Shown here: piece by piece, positions 35,850 to 45,955 of the stretch | Numbering within the stretch: position 1 is the stretch's first letter | Layout of the letters: each line of letters starts with the position of its first letter | The notes under the pieces: generated by a model | What the model saw: the letters and a program-made list of their open reading frames with translations, nothing else | Database searches by the model: none | Told to the model about the DNA's origin: nothing | NCBI GenBank assembly: GCA_016786495.1 | Contig: JAEUUJ010000047.1 | Location: forward strand, 1 to 64,000 | Direction of reading: 5' to 3' | DNA length: 64,000 nucleotides | Source: Cyclobacteriaceae bacterium | GTDB taxonomy: Bacteria; Bacteroidota; Bacteroidia; Cytophagales; Cyclobacteriaceae | Translations under genes and position numbers: made by a program

Positions 35850-36821
35850 TTACCTGCGCTTGTTCGGCTTCTTGTGAATCAATGCGCCATTGTCATCTTC
35901 CGGTGTGGTGGATACTGCCGCGGCCGTAGGTTTGATTTCCTTTCCGTAGCGCTTGGCATACACCTGCGTGAACTCAGCGCCAAACAGCAAGATTAATCCG
36001 GCATACGAAACCCACAGCATAATTAGGATAATGCTTCCGGCTGCACCGTACGTTGATCCGGGGTCACTTTTTCCAAAGTACAAGCCCAGGGCGAATTTTG
36101 CGAGGGTGAAAAGTAAAGCCGTCAGAATCGCTCCGGGCCAAACGTCTTTCCACCGAATTTGCGCATCGGGAAGGAATTTGTAAATCGATGCAAACAGAAT
36201 CGTGATGATGGCAAGCGACAAGGCGATGTCTGCCACATGAAATACCACGTTGAGCGATTCCGAGAGATGTACACTTACCCAATCGCTGAACGCACTCAGC
36301 CCGGCCGACAAGGCCAACGAAACCAGTAAGAGAAAGCCGACTGCCAGAATGAGGCCGAACGAGAAAATCCGGTCCTTAATAATTTTAAGAATCATCTGTT
36401 TGGGCTTGGGTTTTACTTCCCACATTTTATTCAGAATCTGTTGCATCTGATAAAAGACACCCGTAGCACCGAAAATTAATGTGGCGATGCCCAACAGGGT
36501 TGCCAATGTGCTTCCTTTCGACTGACTGGCATTGCCAATGATCGCTTCGATATCCTGTGCCGTATCACCCCCGATCATATTTTGAATCTGGCCCGTCAGG
36601 CGCGATGTGATTTCACCTTTATCATAGAAGTATCCCGCTACGTTAATGATGATCACCATCAGACCGGGCAATGAAAAGATCGTGTAGTAGGCAATAACAA
36701 TGCTGTTGGCAAACGGCTCACGCTCTGTCCATTGGCTGAACGTTTCCTTCAGCAACACTCCGAAATCGCGGACAACAGAGAACAGGGACTTGCGCTTGCG
36801 AGGGTTGGATCGTTTTTTCAT
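35850..36821 (-). CDS. YihY/BrkB family inner-membrane protein
   Basis: Protein of 323 residues from the ATG at 36821 (the TTG at 36833 is less likely). Six helices, with YYTIFSLPGLMVIIINVAG near 45-63, the GATGVFYQMQQILNKMW motif, PDAQIRWKDVWPGA and the glycine-rich YGAAGSIILIMLWVSYAG. The family was once called ribonuclease BN in error; members are membrane proteins of unclear transport function. A charged tail follows the last helix. Confidence 0.92.
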   Translation of the reverse strand: MKKRSNPRKRKSLFSVVRDFGVLLKETFSQWTEREPFANSIVIAYYTIFSLPGLMVIIINVAGYFYDKGEITSRLTGQIQNMIGGDTAQDIEAIIGNASQSKGSTLATLLGIATLIFGATGVFYQMQQILNKMWEVKPKPKQMILKIIKDRIFSFGLILAVGFLLLVSLALSAGLSAFSDWVSVHLSESLNVVFHVADIALSLAIITILFASIYKFLPDAQIRWKDVWPGAILTALLFTLAKFALGLYFGKSDPGSTYGAAGSIILIMLWVSYAGLILLFGAEFTQVYAKRYGKEIKPTAAAVSTTPEDDNGALIHKKPNKRR

Positions 36822-36833
36822 AGTACGGATCAA

Positions 36834-37042
36834 TGTCTTGTCTGTTTAAAAATTGTACCAGTGTCAGGTTGCTGGTTTACAGGATGCGCTACAATGCGCT
36901 TGTAGACTTTTGTCCACAAAATCCGGCAGCTGTTCGCAACTAAATTTCAAAAAAGTCTGTTCCGATTGTTGTCGCACATTGCCTGAAGATGGTATGTCGC
37001 TTGCCAATGTGTGGATGAACTTTATGCAGGGATTGGGTACAC
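36834..37042. other. Intergenic region before the LpxR-like gene
   Basis: A 209-base gap between divergent genes. It contains CTACAA (36889-36894) and TTGTAG (36900-36905), a small inverted repeat around TGCGC that could be a protein-binding site or part of a promoter. I see no clear TAnnTTTG box and no gene. Confidence 0.35.
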
Positions 37043-38002
37043 ATGAAACGAATTTACTGGGCGGTGATGCTGCTGGCGAGCACGGCAGCATTTGGGCAGC
37101 GTGTTGAGAATGCTTCTTCTTATCGGAATATTGGCGCTGAGCGATACGTTCGGCTGAATTACGAAAATGATTTCTTCGCCTTGTCAGACGAGTACTATAC
37201 ACAAGGCGTGAACCTGGAATTTGTTGCTCCCGCCATCGCCAAATTCCCGCTGGCCAGGCTTCTTTTTCAGAACGACCATCTCGCTACCCGCACCGGCATT
37301 GCAATTGAACATCAGGGTTTTACGCCATCCAACATCCTGAAAGGTGAGGTGCTCAAGAACGACAGGCCCTATTCATCCAGCCTGATGCTCAAAACATTTT
37401 CCATCGTCAGTAATCCTTATACCCATCATCGACTGGCCACACAGTTCAGCCTCGGAGTAATTGGCCCCTGGGCAATGGGCAAGGAGATTCAGGTAGCACT
37501 GCATGAGAGGATAAACCCGGATAAGGTTCCGCAAGGCTGGAAAAACCAGATTCACAACGACATTATCATCAACTATCAGGTTGACTACGAGCATGCACTC
37601 TGGGTAAGACGGCTTTTTCAGGTTACGGCAAAGGGCGGTGCGCGGGCAGGCACGTACAGCACGCGGCTCAGTTCTGCGTTCACGCTGACGGCCGGCTATT
37701 TCGACAACCCGTTTGAGTTTGCGAATACGCAGGACAAGAAATTTCAAATCTATCTGTATGCCGAACCTCAGCTTAACCTGGTGATTTTTGATGCCACGTT
37801 GCAGGGCGGAGTGTTCAATCAGCGAAGTCCCTACACGCTCAACCGCGATGAGATTTCGCGCCTGGTGTTCCAGCAGAATGGCGGACTGGTGATTAAAATT
37901 CACTCGCTGGTACTGGAGTATTCGCAGGCGTTAATCACACGCGAGTTCAAAAGCGGAACGATGCACAGTTGGGGTAGTGTTCGGGCCGCCTGGTCGTTCT
38001 AA
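37043..38002 (+). CDS. LpxR-like lipid A deacylase, outer-membrane barrel
   Basis: Protein of 319 residues with a signal peptide (cleavage after AAFGQ) and a C-terminal Phe. The body matches the LpxR family (DUF2219): RLNYENDFFALSDEYYTQG near 30-48 carries the catalytic Asn-Asp and the calcium-site acidic residues, and QIHNDIIINYQ carries the probable active-site histidine. LpxR removes the 3'-acyloxyacyl chain from lipid A at the outer membrane. No operon partner. Confidence 0.87.
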   Translation: MKRIYWAVMLLASTAAFGQRVENASSYRNIGAERYVRLNYENDFFALSDEYYTQGVNLEFVAPAIAKFPLARLLFQNDHLATRTGIAIEHQGFTPSNILKGEVLKNDRPYSSSLMLKTFSIVSNPYTHHRLATQFSLGVIGPWAMGKEIQVALHERINPDKVPQGWKNQIHNDIIINYQVDYEHALWVRRLFQVTAKGGARAGTYSTRLSSAFTLTAGYFDNPFEFANTQDKKFQIYLYAEPQLNLVIFDATLQGGVFNQRSPYTLNRDEISRLVFQQNGGLVIKIHSLVLEYSQALITREFKSGTMHSWGSVRAAWSF

Positions 38003-38004
38003 CC

Positions 38005-38565
38005 TCAGAAGAGATTCCGAAGCATCGCCTGCTGGCCGGCCACATAAGTCTTGGCATCTGCGAATTGACCGGTCAGGATTGCTTCTTTAAATGCGGTGGG
38101 ATCCATTTCTACCAGTTCGATCGATTCGTTCTCGTTTTCGAGTCCGCCACCTTTTCCTTTTTTATCTGAGTTACGCACGACAGCGAAGTAGATATGATAC
38201 CGCTCAGACGTGTAAGCGGGAGAGGAGAAACACGTTACCAGGTATTTCATGTTCTCGTGCCTAACACGATAACCGATTTCTTCTTCTGTTTCGCGGATGG
38301 CCGTGGTGAACGGCTCTTCGCCCGGATCAACTTTACCGGCTACAACCTCCAGCAGATACTTGGTTGTTTTCGGAGCGGCTCCGTACCGGAACTGTCTCGT
38401 CAGAATAACCTTGTTCGAATCGGTGTTCAGCACCAGCACGCATGAAGCATCCTGCCGCCTGATCCGCACGCGCTCAAACGTATTGCCCGCGTCATCCTGA
38501 ACTTTACCCTTCTCCAGCGTCAGCATGTCGTGGAAGACTGTTTCTTCGTGAAGTATTGTAGCCAT
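38005..38565 (-). CDS. NUDIX hydrolase
   Basis: Protein of 186 residues with a complete Nudix box: G-x5-E-x7-RE-xx-EE-x-G reads as GKVDPGEEPFTTAI followed by RETEEEIGY. The preceding VLILTRQFRYGA-like segment (KVILTRQFRYG) and GKGGGLENENESIELVEM near the C-terminus suggest the ADP-ribose or nucleoside-diphosphate-sugar pyrophosphatase branch. Its start lies about 80 bases from that of the divergent oxidase gene. Confidence 0.93.
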   Translation of the reverse strand: MATILHEETVFHDMLTLEKGKVQDDAGNTFERVRIRRQDASCVLVLNTDSNKVILTRQFRYGAAPKTTKYLLEVVAGKVDPGEEPFTTAIRETEEEIGYRVRHENMKYLVTCFSSPAYTSERYHIYFAVVRNSDKKGKGGGLENENESIELVEMDPTAFKEAILTGQFADAKTYVAGQQAMLRNLF

Positions 38566-38646
38566 AACCCTGTGTTTCAGCCGGAAGATACAACAGGCAG
38601 TTGTATTGCAGTTGTGCTCATGCTCAATTTAATGTTACCTTTTGCC

Positions 38647-39915
38647 ATGGCTGGGATTGTAATTATCGGAGCAGGAATTTCCGGATTGTTTGCCGCGCGG
38701 GAGCTTCTTGCGAAAGGGCATGACGTGACCGTGGTAGAAGCCCGTGATCGTGTAGGTGGTCGCATTCATTCCATTCGGGGAGCGTTTTCGACTGCTGTTG
38801 AAACCGGAGCCGAGTTTATTCATGGCGAACAGCCGATCACGTTCGGTTTATTGAACGAGGCACGAATGGAAAAACACCTGATGAAAGGTAAATTCTATTC
38901 CATCGCAAAAGACGAACTCCAGCGGGGCGACATGCTGGACGAACACTGGAAAGAACTCTTCCGTGAACTCGACAAACTTAACACTGATATCCCGCTCGCC
39001 CGATTTCTTGAGCAATACTTCTCCGGGGATGAATATCTGGACCTTCGGAATCGGGTAACACAGTTTGCTGAGGGCTTTGATATAGCCGACACCAACCATG
39101 TGAGTACGCTTGCGCTGCGGGAAGAATGGAAAGACAGCGATGATGAGCATCAGTATCATCCGGAAGGCGGATACACCGCGCTGGTCAAATTCCTGCGTCA
39201 GCAGATCGTTGCCGCCGGGGGTATTCTGGAACTTGGCCAGCCGGTAACGCATGTGCGATTACACGCCAAAAATGCGGAAATTCAGACCCGATCAGGTAAA
39301 ATTTATCACGCGGAAAAAGTGATCGTTACCGTACCGCTGGGCGTGCTGCAGCGGGGTTCGATTACGTTCTCGCCCCCGTTGCCGGGGCATGAGGCTGCTT
39401 TTCAGGCGATGGGTTTTGGAGGTGTGATCAAGTTTCATGTTGAGTTCAACACACCGGTCTGGGAGGCGAGGGAGCATCGCAAGCTTGCTGATCTGGCGTT
39501 CATTTTTTCAGATGCAGCTGTGCCCACGTGGTGGTCGCAATTGCCGGATCAAACTCCGCTGCTGACGGGTTGGTACAGCGGGCCACGAACGTTTAGCGGT
39601 ACTTACACCACCGAGTCTTTGTATCAAACTGCCCTTTCATCCCTGCAGTATATTTTCAGAATCAGTCCTGCTGCGATCAACGCTGCTGTGCGTCACTGGC
39701 ATGTGACCGACTGGGTTCGCGATGAATTTTCGTGTGGTGCGTACAGCTATCCGACTATTCAATCTCATGCAGCACGACACGTGTTGAGCCAGCCTGTTAA
39801 CAACATGCTTTACTTTGCCGGTGAGGCGCTTTATGCGGGAGCTTCCGGCGGAACCGTGGAAGCTGCGCTTGCATCAGCGCAGCATGTGGTAAACCAGGTG
39901 GGAGGGAACGACTGA
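38647..39915 (+). CDS. Flavin-containing amine oxidase
   Basis: FAD-dependent oxidoreductase of 422 residues. The Rossmann motif GAGISGLFAARELLAKGH is at the start, then VEARDRVGGRI; the C-terminal FAD-contact motif FAGEALYAGASGGTVEAA is near 394-411. I start at the ATG at 38647, which places the dinucleotide fold at the N-terminus; the open frame to 38530 would run into the divergent NUDIX gene. No signal peptide. Substrate (polyamine, monoamine or amino acid) is unclear. Confidence 0.92.
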   Translation: MAGIVIIGAGISGLFAARELLAKGHDVTVVEARDRVGGRIHSIRGAFSTAVETGAEFIHGEQPITFGLLNEARMEKHLMKGKFYSIAKDELQRGDMLDEHWKELFRELDKLNTDIPLARFLEQYFSGDEYLDLRNRVTQFAEGFDIADTNHVSTLALREEWKDSDDEHQYHPEGGYTALVKFLRQQIVAAGGILELGQPVTHVRLHAKNAEIQTRSGKIYHAEKVIVTVPLGVLQRGSITFSPPLPGHEAAFQAMGFGGVIKFHVEFNTPVWEAREHRKLADLAFIFSDAAVPTWWSQLPDQTPLLTGWYSGPRTFSGTYTTESLYQTALSSLQYIFRISPAAINAAVRHWHVTDWVRDEFSCGAYSYPTIQSHAARHVLSQPVNNMLYFAGEALYAGASGGTVEAALASAQHVVNQVGGND

Positions 39916-40013
39916 CAGCGCGTTCATCAAGTCAAGCAATACCGATAAAGAGTAGGAAACCAAGAGTTTTTACTTATTTTGGTCTGATCATCCCCTTGGC
40001 TGCGCAAGCTTCT

Positions 40014-43000
40014 ATGAGTGTAAAAAAGAGTTGGATTCTTATCTGCCTGCTGATACCCTTTCAACTGCTGGCTCAGCCTTCACACTACCGCTTTCATCGC
40101 TACGACACCCGTGACGGATTGGCTTCCTCCACCGTCAACGCCCTGACTGAGGATTCGTATGGATTTATCTGGGTGGGAACAGCAGACGGGCTGTGCCGGT
40201 TTGACGGGTACTCGTTTAAGGTTTTCCGCAAGTCGTACGGCCACGAAAACGGGTTGAACAGCAACTGGATTACGGCATTGCTGGCGCTCGACAATGGCGA
40301 CCTGTGGGTAGGAACAGAAGAAGGGCTTTTATACTTCGACAGCCGTTCTGAGAAGTTTACTCAAGTTCATAAAGAGCTTAATATTCAACCAACGTACATT
40401 TCCAAAATTCTGCAAGACGGTAAGGGAAATCTTTGGGTCGGCACGAAAGCGGGCCTTTTCTTCATCACGGCCGATAAAAAAGTAACGGCTTTCAAGCCCG
40501 TTAAGGGCGACACGACAAGCCTTTCGCAGGAGAACATTTTTGATCTGTTGCTCGACCGGAAAAACCGGCTTTGGGTGAGTACGTCACGTGGCGGATTGAA
40601 CCTGATGTTGCCGTATAAAAAGTCGTTCCGGGTGTTCCGTAATGACCCTAAAAATCCTGCTTCCATATCGTCTGATTTTCTCCGGAAAATGATCTTGTTA
40701 CCGGACGGCCGAATCCTGGTAGGCACGTCCGACCAGGGCTTCAATGTGTTGGATCCGGAAACCTTTACGTTTAAAAATTATAACCACGATCCTGCCGATC
40801 CACATTCACTTTCCAGCACCAGTGCCTTTTCATTTTTGCTCGACAATCAAAAACGTTTGTGGGTGGGTACGTGGTCGAGCGGTTTAAACATTTTCGATCT
40901 CAACACGAGTCGGGCTACACGATTCATGAACAATCCGGATGATCCATACAGCATCCCCAATAACGCGATACGCTGTATGTTACAGGCATCCACCGGAGAC
41001 ATCTTTATAGGTACTGACAACGGAGGCGTGGCGCGCTTCCATGCCCACGATCAGCAGATGGTTCGCTATCAGCATAACACACGCGATGAGAATTCACTCT
41101 TCACCAACCTGATAAAATCGGTATATGAAGATGAAGCCGGTGTTCTTTGGATCGGTACGACTCACGGGGGATTAAACAAGTACGATCCCCGGACCGACAA
41201 GTTCTCAATCTATCTCAAGCCCGATAACACACAGGATGGCCGTGCGCGTGGCACCATCTGGTCAATAAGCCCCGGTGCTGATAACACCCTCTGGCTTGGC
41301 ACCTCGCGCGGAGTGGGCAAGTTCAACACGGTTACCGGGGCATGTACATTCTACGAGCCTGACGATCGGAAACCTGAAGGGCTTTCTGCCAACAATGTGT
41401 TGAAAGTACTGGATGACGGACATGGAAATTTGTGGATCGGTACGTGGTATGGTGGACTGAACCGGCTGGACATCCGAACGGGAAAGTTTGAGCATTTCCT
41501 CGCCCGCGAAGCGGACTCGACTGCGCTTCCCTCCAACAACATCACCGACATTTATCAGGACCGAAAGGGCAGGATTTGGGTGGCTACAGAGAGCTCCTTA
41601 AGTCTATTTGATGCGGACAAGCGCAATTTCAGCCATGTACGGCTCGGAAAGGCGTCCGTGCTCATGATCACCGAAGATCAGCGCGGCATGCTGTGGCTGG
41701 CAAGCAGCGAAGGGCTCATCAAGTACGACCCAGAAACTCAAAAAAGGGAGGTTTTTCAGGAGCGCAACGGGCTCTCCGGAAACCTGCTCAATACTGTCCA
41801 GGTTGACCTCGAAGGTTGGCTTTGGATCGGTTCCAACAAGGCAATCGACCGGTACAATCCCGCTACCGGAGAGGTGTTTCATTATACTGTTTCTGACGGA
41901 CTCGCCGGAAATGATACCGAGAGCCGGGCCTGTTTCCGGAGCACGTCCGGCAAGCTCTATTTCGGTGGAAGTGAAGGGCTAACGGAAATTGATCCTCAAA
42001 AACTTATCACCAACACGCTGAAGCCAAGGGTGCAGCTCACCAACCTGTTGCTGTTTAATAAGCCGGTAGCGGTGAGCGATACCACCGTGTTGCCGCAGGC
42101 GCTGCACACAACGTCAACGCTTTCGCTGGATTACACGAACTACATTTTTGCGCTTGAGTTTTCCGCGTTGAGTTTTGGTCAGCCGGAACGCAATCAGTAC
42201 TCCTATAAACTGGAAGGATTCGACAAGAATTGGGTAACAACGGGCTATTCCGACCGCAAGGCGGTGTACACCAACGTTCCTCCGGGAAACTATACGTTCC
42301 GGGTAAAGGCTTCCAACAATGATGGAATCTGGAATGAAGAGGGTGTTAATCTGAACATTACCATTGTTCCGCCCTGGTGGAAAACATGGTGGGCTCAAAC
42401 GCTGTTTTATGCCGTGCTTGCCGGGTGTGTGTTTCTCTTTTTCCAAGTGCGGCTATCGGTGATCAAACATCAAAAGCGTGTCCTGGAAGAGCAGGTTCGG
42501 GTGCGAACGGCTGAGGTTGTTCAGCAGAAGGAGGAAATCCAGTCGCAGGCAGAACGTTTGCAGGAACTTAACACGACCAAAGACAAACTGTTCTCCATCA
42601 TTGCACACGATCTGCGCGGTCCGTTGAATTCGTTACAGGGAATTATGTCGCTGCTGGATCCAAAGATTCTGACATCGGAAGACCTCGCGGGCATGAAGTC
42701 AAATCTCAGTTCGCGCATTGAGAGCATTGCCAGTGTAATGGATAACCTGTTGCAGTGGGCCAAGAGCCAGATGAAAGGCGAGCGGGTTAAACTTGAAGTT
42801 GTGAAATTGGACGGAGTGATGCAGGAAATGGTTAAGCTGTTCGGGCCCATTGCGGAAAATAAACATGTACACCTGATCAACAGCGTTCACGCTGGACTAA
42901 ACGTGTTTGCTGATATCAACCAACTGCGGGCAGTACTTCGTAACCTGATCAGTAATGCGATCAAGTTTACACCCGAGAGCGGTCGGGTGGAGGTTGCTGC

Positions 43001-43247
43001 TTCCGGCAATCAGCAGTCGGTAACGATTAGCGTGTCAGACACCGGAGTGGGAATCACTCCGGAACAGGCAGCAGGATTATTTTCCATCACAACCAATGTT
43101 TCTACCCGCGGAACTGCGGGAGAAACAGGTGTTGGTCTGGGGCTTTTGCTGGTGAAGGAGTTTGTTGAGAAAAACAAAGGCCGTGTTTGGGTTGAACCGA
43201 ATACCGGGTCAGGCTCCACGTTTCATGTGACACTTCCGGCTAAGTAA
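40014..43247 (+). CDS. Two-component sensor histidine kinase with propeller sensor domain
   Basis: Protein of 1077 residues. Signal peptide (about 1-21, ending LLAQ), many beta-propeller repeats of the Reg_prop type (recurring GxLWVGT or IWIGT motifs, to about 690), a Y_Y_Y domain (about 700-783), one membrane helix (about 790-812), a coiled coil, HisKA with phospho-His865 (AHDLRGPLNS) and HATPase with NAIKFTPESG, SDTGVGI and GVGLGLLLVKEF. Unlike classical Bacteroidetes hybrid two-component systems it has no receiver or HTH domain, so it needs a separate regulator. None is adjacent. The ATG at 40014 is chosen over a TTG at 39996. Confidence 0.95.
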   Translation: MSVKKSWILICLLIPFQLLAQPSHYRFHRYDTRDGLASSTVNALTEDSYGFIWVGTADGLCRFDGYSFKVFRKSYGHENGLNSNWITALLALDNGDLWVGTEEGLLYFDSRSEKFTQVHKELNIQPTYISKILQDGKGNLWVGTKAGLFFITADKKVTAFKPVKGDTTSLSQENIFDLLLDRKNRLWVSTSRGGLNLMLPYKKSFRVFRNDPKNPASISSDFLRKMILLPDGRILVGTSDQGFNVLDPETFTFKNYNHDPADPHSLSSTSAFSFLLDNQKRLWVGTWSSGLNIFDLNTSRATRFMNNPDDPYSIPNNAIRCMLQASTGDIFIGTDNGGVARFHAHDQQMVRYQHNTRDENSLFTNLIKSVYEDEAGVLWIGTTHGGLNKYDPRTDKFSIYLKPDNTQDGRARGTIWSISPGADNTLWLGTSRGVGKFNTVTGACTFYEPDDRKPEGLSANNVLKVLDDGHGNLWIGTWYGGLNRLDIRTGKFEHFLAREADSTALPSNNITDIYQDRKGRIWVATESSLSLFDADKRNFSHVRLGKASVLMITEDQRGMLWLASSEGLIKYDPETQKREVFQERNGLSGNLLNTVQVDLEGWLWIGSNKAIDRYNPATGEVFHYTVSDGLAGNDTESRACFRSTSGKLYFGGSEGLTEIDPQKLITNTLKPRVQLTNLLLFNKPVAVSDTTVLPQALHTTSTLSLDYTNYIFALEFSALSFGQPERNQYSYKLEGFDKNWVTTGYSDRKAVYTNVPPGNYTFRVKASNNDGIWNEEGVNLNITIVPPWWKTWWAQTLFYAVLAGCVFLFFQVRLSVIKHQKRVLEEQVRVRTAEVVQQKEEIQSQAERLQELNTTKDKLFSIIAHDLRGPLNSLQGIMSLLDPKILTSEDLAGMKSNLSSRIESIASVMDNLLQWAKSQMKGERVKLEVVKLDGVMQEMVKLFGPIAENKHVHLINSVHAGLNVFADINQLRAVLRNLISNAIKFTPESGRVEVAASGNQQSVTISVSDTGVGITPEQAAGLFSITTNVSTRGTAGETGVGLGLLLVKEFVEKNKGRVWVEPNTGSGSTFHVTLPAK

Positions 43248-43253
43248 GTTCTG

Positions 43254-45644
43254 TTACTTCACTTCAAAGGTTGTGGTAGCCGTTCCGGGGTAACCATCGG
43301 CTGTTATGCCCTCAACCACAACCCGGTATCGCGAGGCTACATCACCGGTATAGAACGCAATTCCCCCACGACCCGCAGCATCGGTCAGCATCATTGGCTC
43401 CCAGAACAACGTTGTGCGTTTGTCTTCGAGTGAATGGCGGTTGTCGGGCTGATCATAACGTGGCGAATAGAATTCTTTTGCCTGATAGAACCCCGGATAC
43501 TCCATTCGGTTGACCCCGATTGTTTCCTCCCGCAACATGGCGCCATGTTTAAGAATGATGTTAATGGCACTGCCTCCGTATAAAGCCGAGTTCGGCAGCA
43601 CTTCAATGAATTCGACATCAGCGGGAGAGACCATTCCGATCATGTCAACATCGGATACGCGGCCATCGAGGAGGAAGATCGGAGCCTGACCCCGAACGGT
43701 AACCTGATAACTGCTTCCGCCACCGGTTACCCAAACGCCCGGTAACCGACTCTGCATCATTTGAAAAACATTTCCGTACGTTTCACCACTAAGTTTTTTT
43801 GCGTCCAGGTAACGACCGGCATTGCCTCCAAGCAGGCGGGGATCAAGTTCCCGCTTAGCGGTGATTTTTGCTTCCGCGAGAACTTTTACTTTCGATGAAT
43901 TGGCAATCATTTTCTCATCAGCCTGTTGTTCGAGGTATTTGGTGGCATCGAAGCGGCTGAAAGGCATCATCGTGTACGAGTATATCGCAGGCATAGCGAT
44001 CGGGTCCGGCAGGAATTTATACGGTTGTTTTTTGCCTTTTGCATTTTCCGTTTGGAAAATAAGTGTGGTCGAATCGTAGTATAGGAGACTATCCGTATAG
44101 AATCTGCCGGAACTGTCAGGACGCAGGCGCACCAGCCGTCCGTCCCGCGTCATCACCTTCAGGATGCTGCCGACCGGTGGACGTTTGCCCATCACCTTAA
44201 GAACTTGTCCGCTGATCGGAATTCCGCCTTCCCGGTTAAATTTTGGTTTGCCCGGTTTGTGTTGGAGTACATCCGTCCAGGTAAAGCGCCTCCAGCCCTG
44301 TGTCATGAGAAGTAAGTCGAGGTTACGTTTTGTTTCAACCAGCGAATCTTTGAAGTAGTAACCGGGATCTTCGATATAACCCTTCAGGTCCGATTTGAGC
44401 GATAAATAGTTGGTGATGGTTAACGGGTATTCCTCGGGATTCCGGATGAGTGCTTCATCGTACACCGAGATCGAAAAATTAGCCATGGCGGGCGATCCGT
44501 TCCGGTACATGGCATCGGCCAGCACGGCAACCAATTTCCGTTTTCCATAGGTTGTTGTGTCGGTTTCAACCGTTAATGCGATGGTTTCGTGATGATCGTG
44601 ATGAACTAACCGCTCAGCTACCGGACGACCTTCGGCATCGAACACTGTGATCTGCGAAATACCATCCGGGAATTGTGATTTCGGAATGAGCGTATAGAAG
44701 CCATTGTTGTTAAACTTCCCGGGTGCGGCAACATATGCCTGGCCCCGTGATTGCACCACGATGTTGAGTGTATGGTCTCCCGATGCAGGTTTGTCCATGT
44801 TGGTGAACACAATCACCTTGATGTTTTTTCCTACCGCATCCACTTGCAAGGTGTAGCCTTTGCTTTGTACCTCGGGCAGCGGATACGAACGCTTGATGGT
44901 ATAGGGCTTGGTTATTCGTGCGAAGTATTGCTTTCCGGCAACCGGATTTATCCGGACCGATCCCATACCCAGATGCTGGGATTTGAAATTGCTGACGACC
45001 ACATCTTTTTCGTCAACAATCGTTCCTTCCACGTTGATTCCTTTTCCATCCGGGCCAACCGCCTTAAAGGCAAGCCGGTTGAATCCGCATGCAACGAAAT
45101 TTCCGCCTTCGGCAAAGAATTGCAGGTCTACCGAGTCGCGGTTGAGGCTTTCGGGCCCATCAGCCGTGTTCCCGAACAAGGGATTGAGTACGGAGAATTC
45201 TTTGGTGAAGAAGAAGTCTTCGCCAAAGTTCTTCATGTAATTGGTGTATGCTCGGATAACGTAATTTCCTTCTTTTAACGTATCGGGCAGTGTAAAATCA
45301 CCAAACGTTAAACCACCCGCCGCGTACAGCATTTTTCGCGCAAAGATGGTTTTATTCTTGTCTACCAGTTCAACATAGACCACGCGGCTTTGCGAATCGA
45401 GATGGTGCAACGATGCTTCCATGACATACGCCTTAAACCACAGGTTATCACCGGCAGCGTAAAAAGGTTTATCGTGATGGATGTAGATTTTCTCCTGCGG
45501 CCGGTCGGCCTGGTATTGCTGTAACTTCTTCAGGATGTTTTCCAGTACGCCCGGCTCGGTGGAAAAAGCCGCCAGTGAAAGCAATGCAACAAGCGTAAAA
45601 GAAATAAGAACAGGTTTTTTGAGTCGGGCAGATGAAGAAATCAT
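43254..45644 (-). CDS. Secreted protein with MG2-like and TonB-plug-like domains
   Basis: Protein of 796 residues with an N-terminal signal (hydrophobic core LVALLSLAAF). Near 45-150 is a macroglobulin MG2-type domain (KIYIHHDKPFYAAGDNLWFKAYV, then EGNYVIRAYTNYM). Near 595-700 is a domain like the plug of TonB receptors (RLPGVWVTGGGSSYQVTVRG, FLLDGR, IEVLPNSALYGG), but no barrel follows; another beta domain ends the protein. Such proteins occur in Bacteroidota and are usually annotated as TonB receptor plug-domain proteins. The role is unknown; anchoring or bridging at the cell surface is possible (inference). Confidence 0.8.
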   Translation of the reverse strand: MISSSARLKKPVLISFTLVALLSLAAFSTEPGVLENILKKLQQYQADRPQEKIYIHHDKPFYAAGDNLWFKAYVMEASLHHLDSQSRVVYVELVDKNKTIFARKMLYAAGGLTFGDFTLPDTLKEGNYVIRAYTNYMKNFGEDFFFTKEFSVLNPLFGNTADGPESLNRDSVDLQFFAEGGNFVACGFNRLAFKAVGPDGKGINVEGTIVDEKDVVVSNFKSQHLGMGSVRINPVAGKQYFARITKPYTIKRSYPLPEVQSKGYTLQVDAVGKNIKVIVFTNMDKPASGDHTLNIVVQSRGQAYVAAPGKFNNNGFYTLIPKSQFPDGISQITVFDAEGRPVAERLVHHDHHETIALTVETDTTTYGKRKLVAVLADAMYRNGSPAMANFSISVYDEALIRNPEEYPLTITNYLSLKSDLKGYIEDPGYYFKDSLVETKRNLDLLLMTQGWRRFTWTDVLQHKPGKPKFNREGGIPISGQVLKVMGKRPPVGSILKVMTRDGRLVRLRPDSSGRFYTDSLLYYDSTTLIFQTENAKGKKQPYKFLPDPIAMPAIYSYTMMPFSRFDATKYLEQQADEKMIANSSKVKVLAEAKITAKRELDPRLLGGNAGRYLDAKKLSGETYGNVFQMMQSRLPGVWVTGGGSSYQVTVRGQAPIFLLDGRVSDVDMIGMVSPADVEFIEVLPNSALYGGSAINIILKHGAMLREETIGVNRMEYPGFYQAKEFYSPRYDQPDNRHSLEDKRTTLFWEPMMLTDAAGRGGIAFYTGDVASRYRVVVEGITADGYPGTATTTFEVK

Positions 45645-45955
45645 AGGTTGGATTGATCAGTGAACGAAGATATGCTTTGCTGTTGATAACGGAAATCTGG
45701 CTGTAAAATTTTTCGTTCTGCGGGTCTGGAGTTTGCAGGTTTTGGCTGTTAATGGCACGGTTAACCGGAATTAGGTAGCCAATGAAAGACGTTTCAAACC
45801 GTGATTGAGTTTTATCCGGAAGGTTAATTAACGTTAAAAGTCTGACGTCCAACTACTTTTCTAAGCAGCATTTCCGCCTGGCGCAATGTGCTTGACTATG
45901 CCCGCGGCTTTCTCTATGTTTAGCGGGATTACAATACATAGAAAGATCTACGGAT
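45645..45955. other. Divergent intergenic region
   Basis: A 311-base gap between the divergent MG2/plug gene and the PEBP gene. No gene is visible. It contains a promoter candidate for the PEBP gene (45892-45922). I could not place a promoter for the leftward gene with confidence. Confidence 0.4.
45892..45922 (+). promoter_or_regulatory. Putative promoter of the PEBP-family gene
   Basis: TTG at 45892-45894, a 20-base spacer, and TATGTTTA at 45915-45922 (seven of eight to TAnnTTTG). Predicted leader about 25 bases to the ATG at 45956. Confidence 0.4.

Noticed and set aside
37373-37903. 176-residue minus-strand frame opposite the LpxR-like gene
   Set aside because: Antisense shadow; the plus-strand frame has signal peptide, active-site motifs and terminal Phe.
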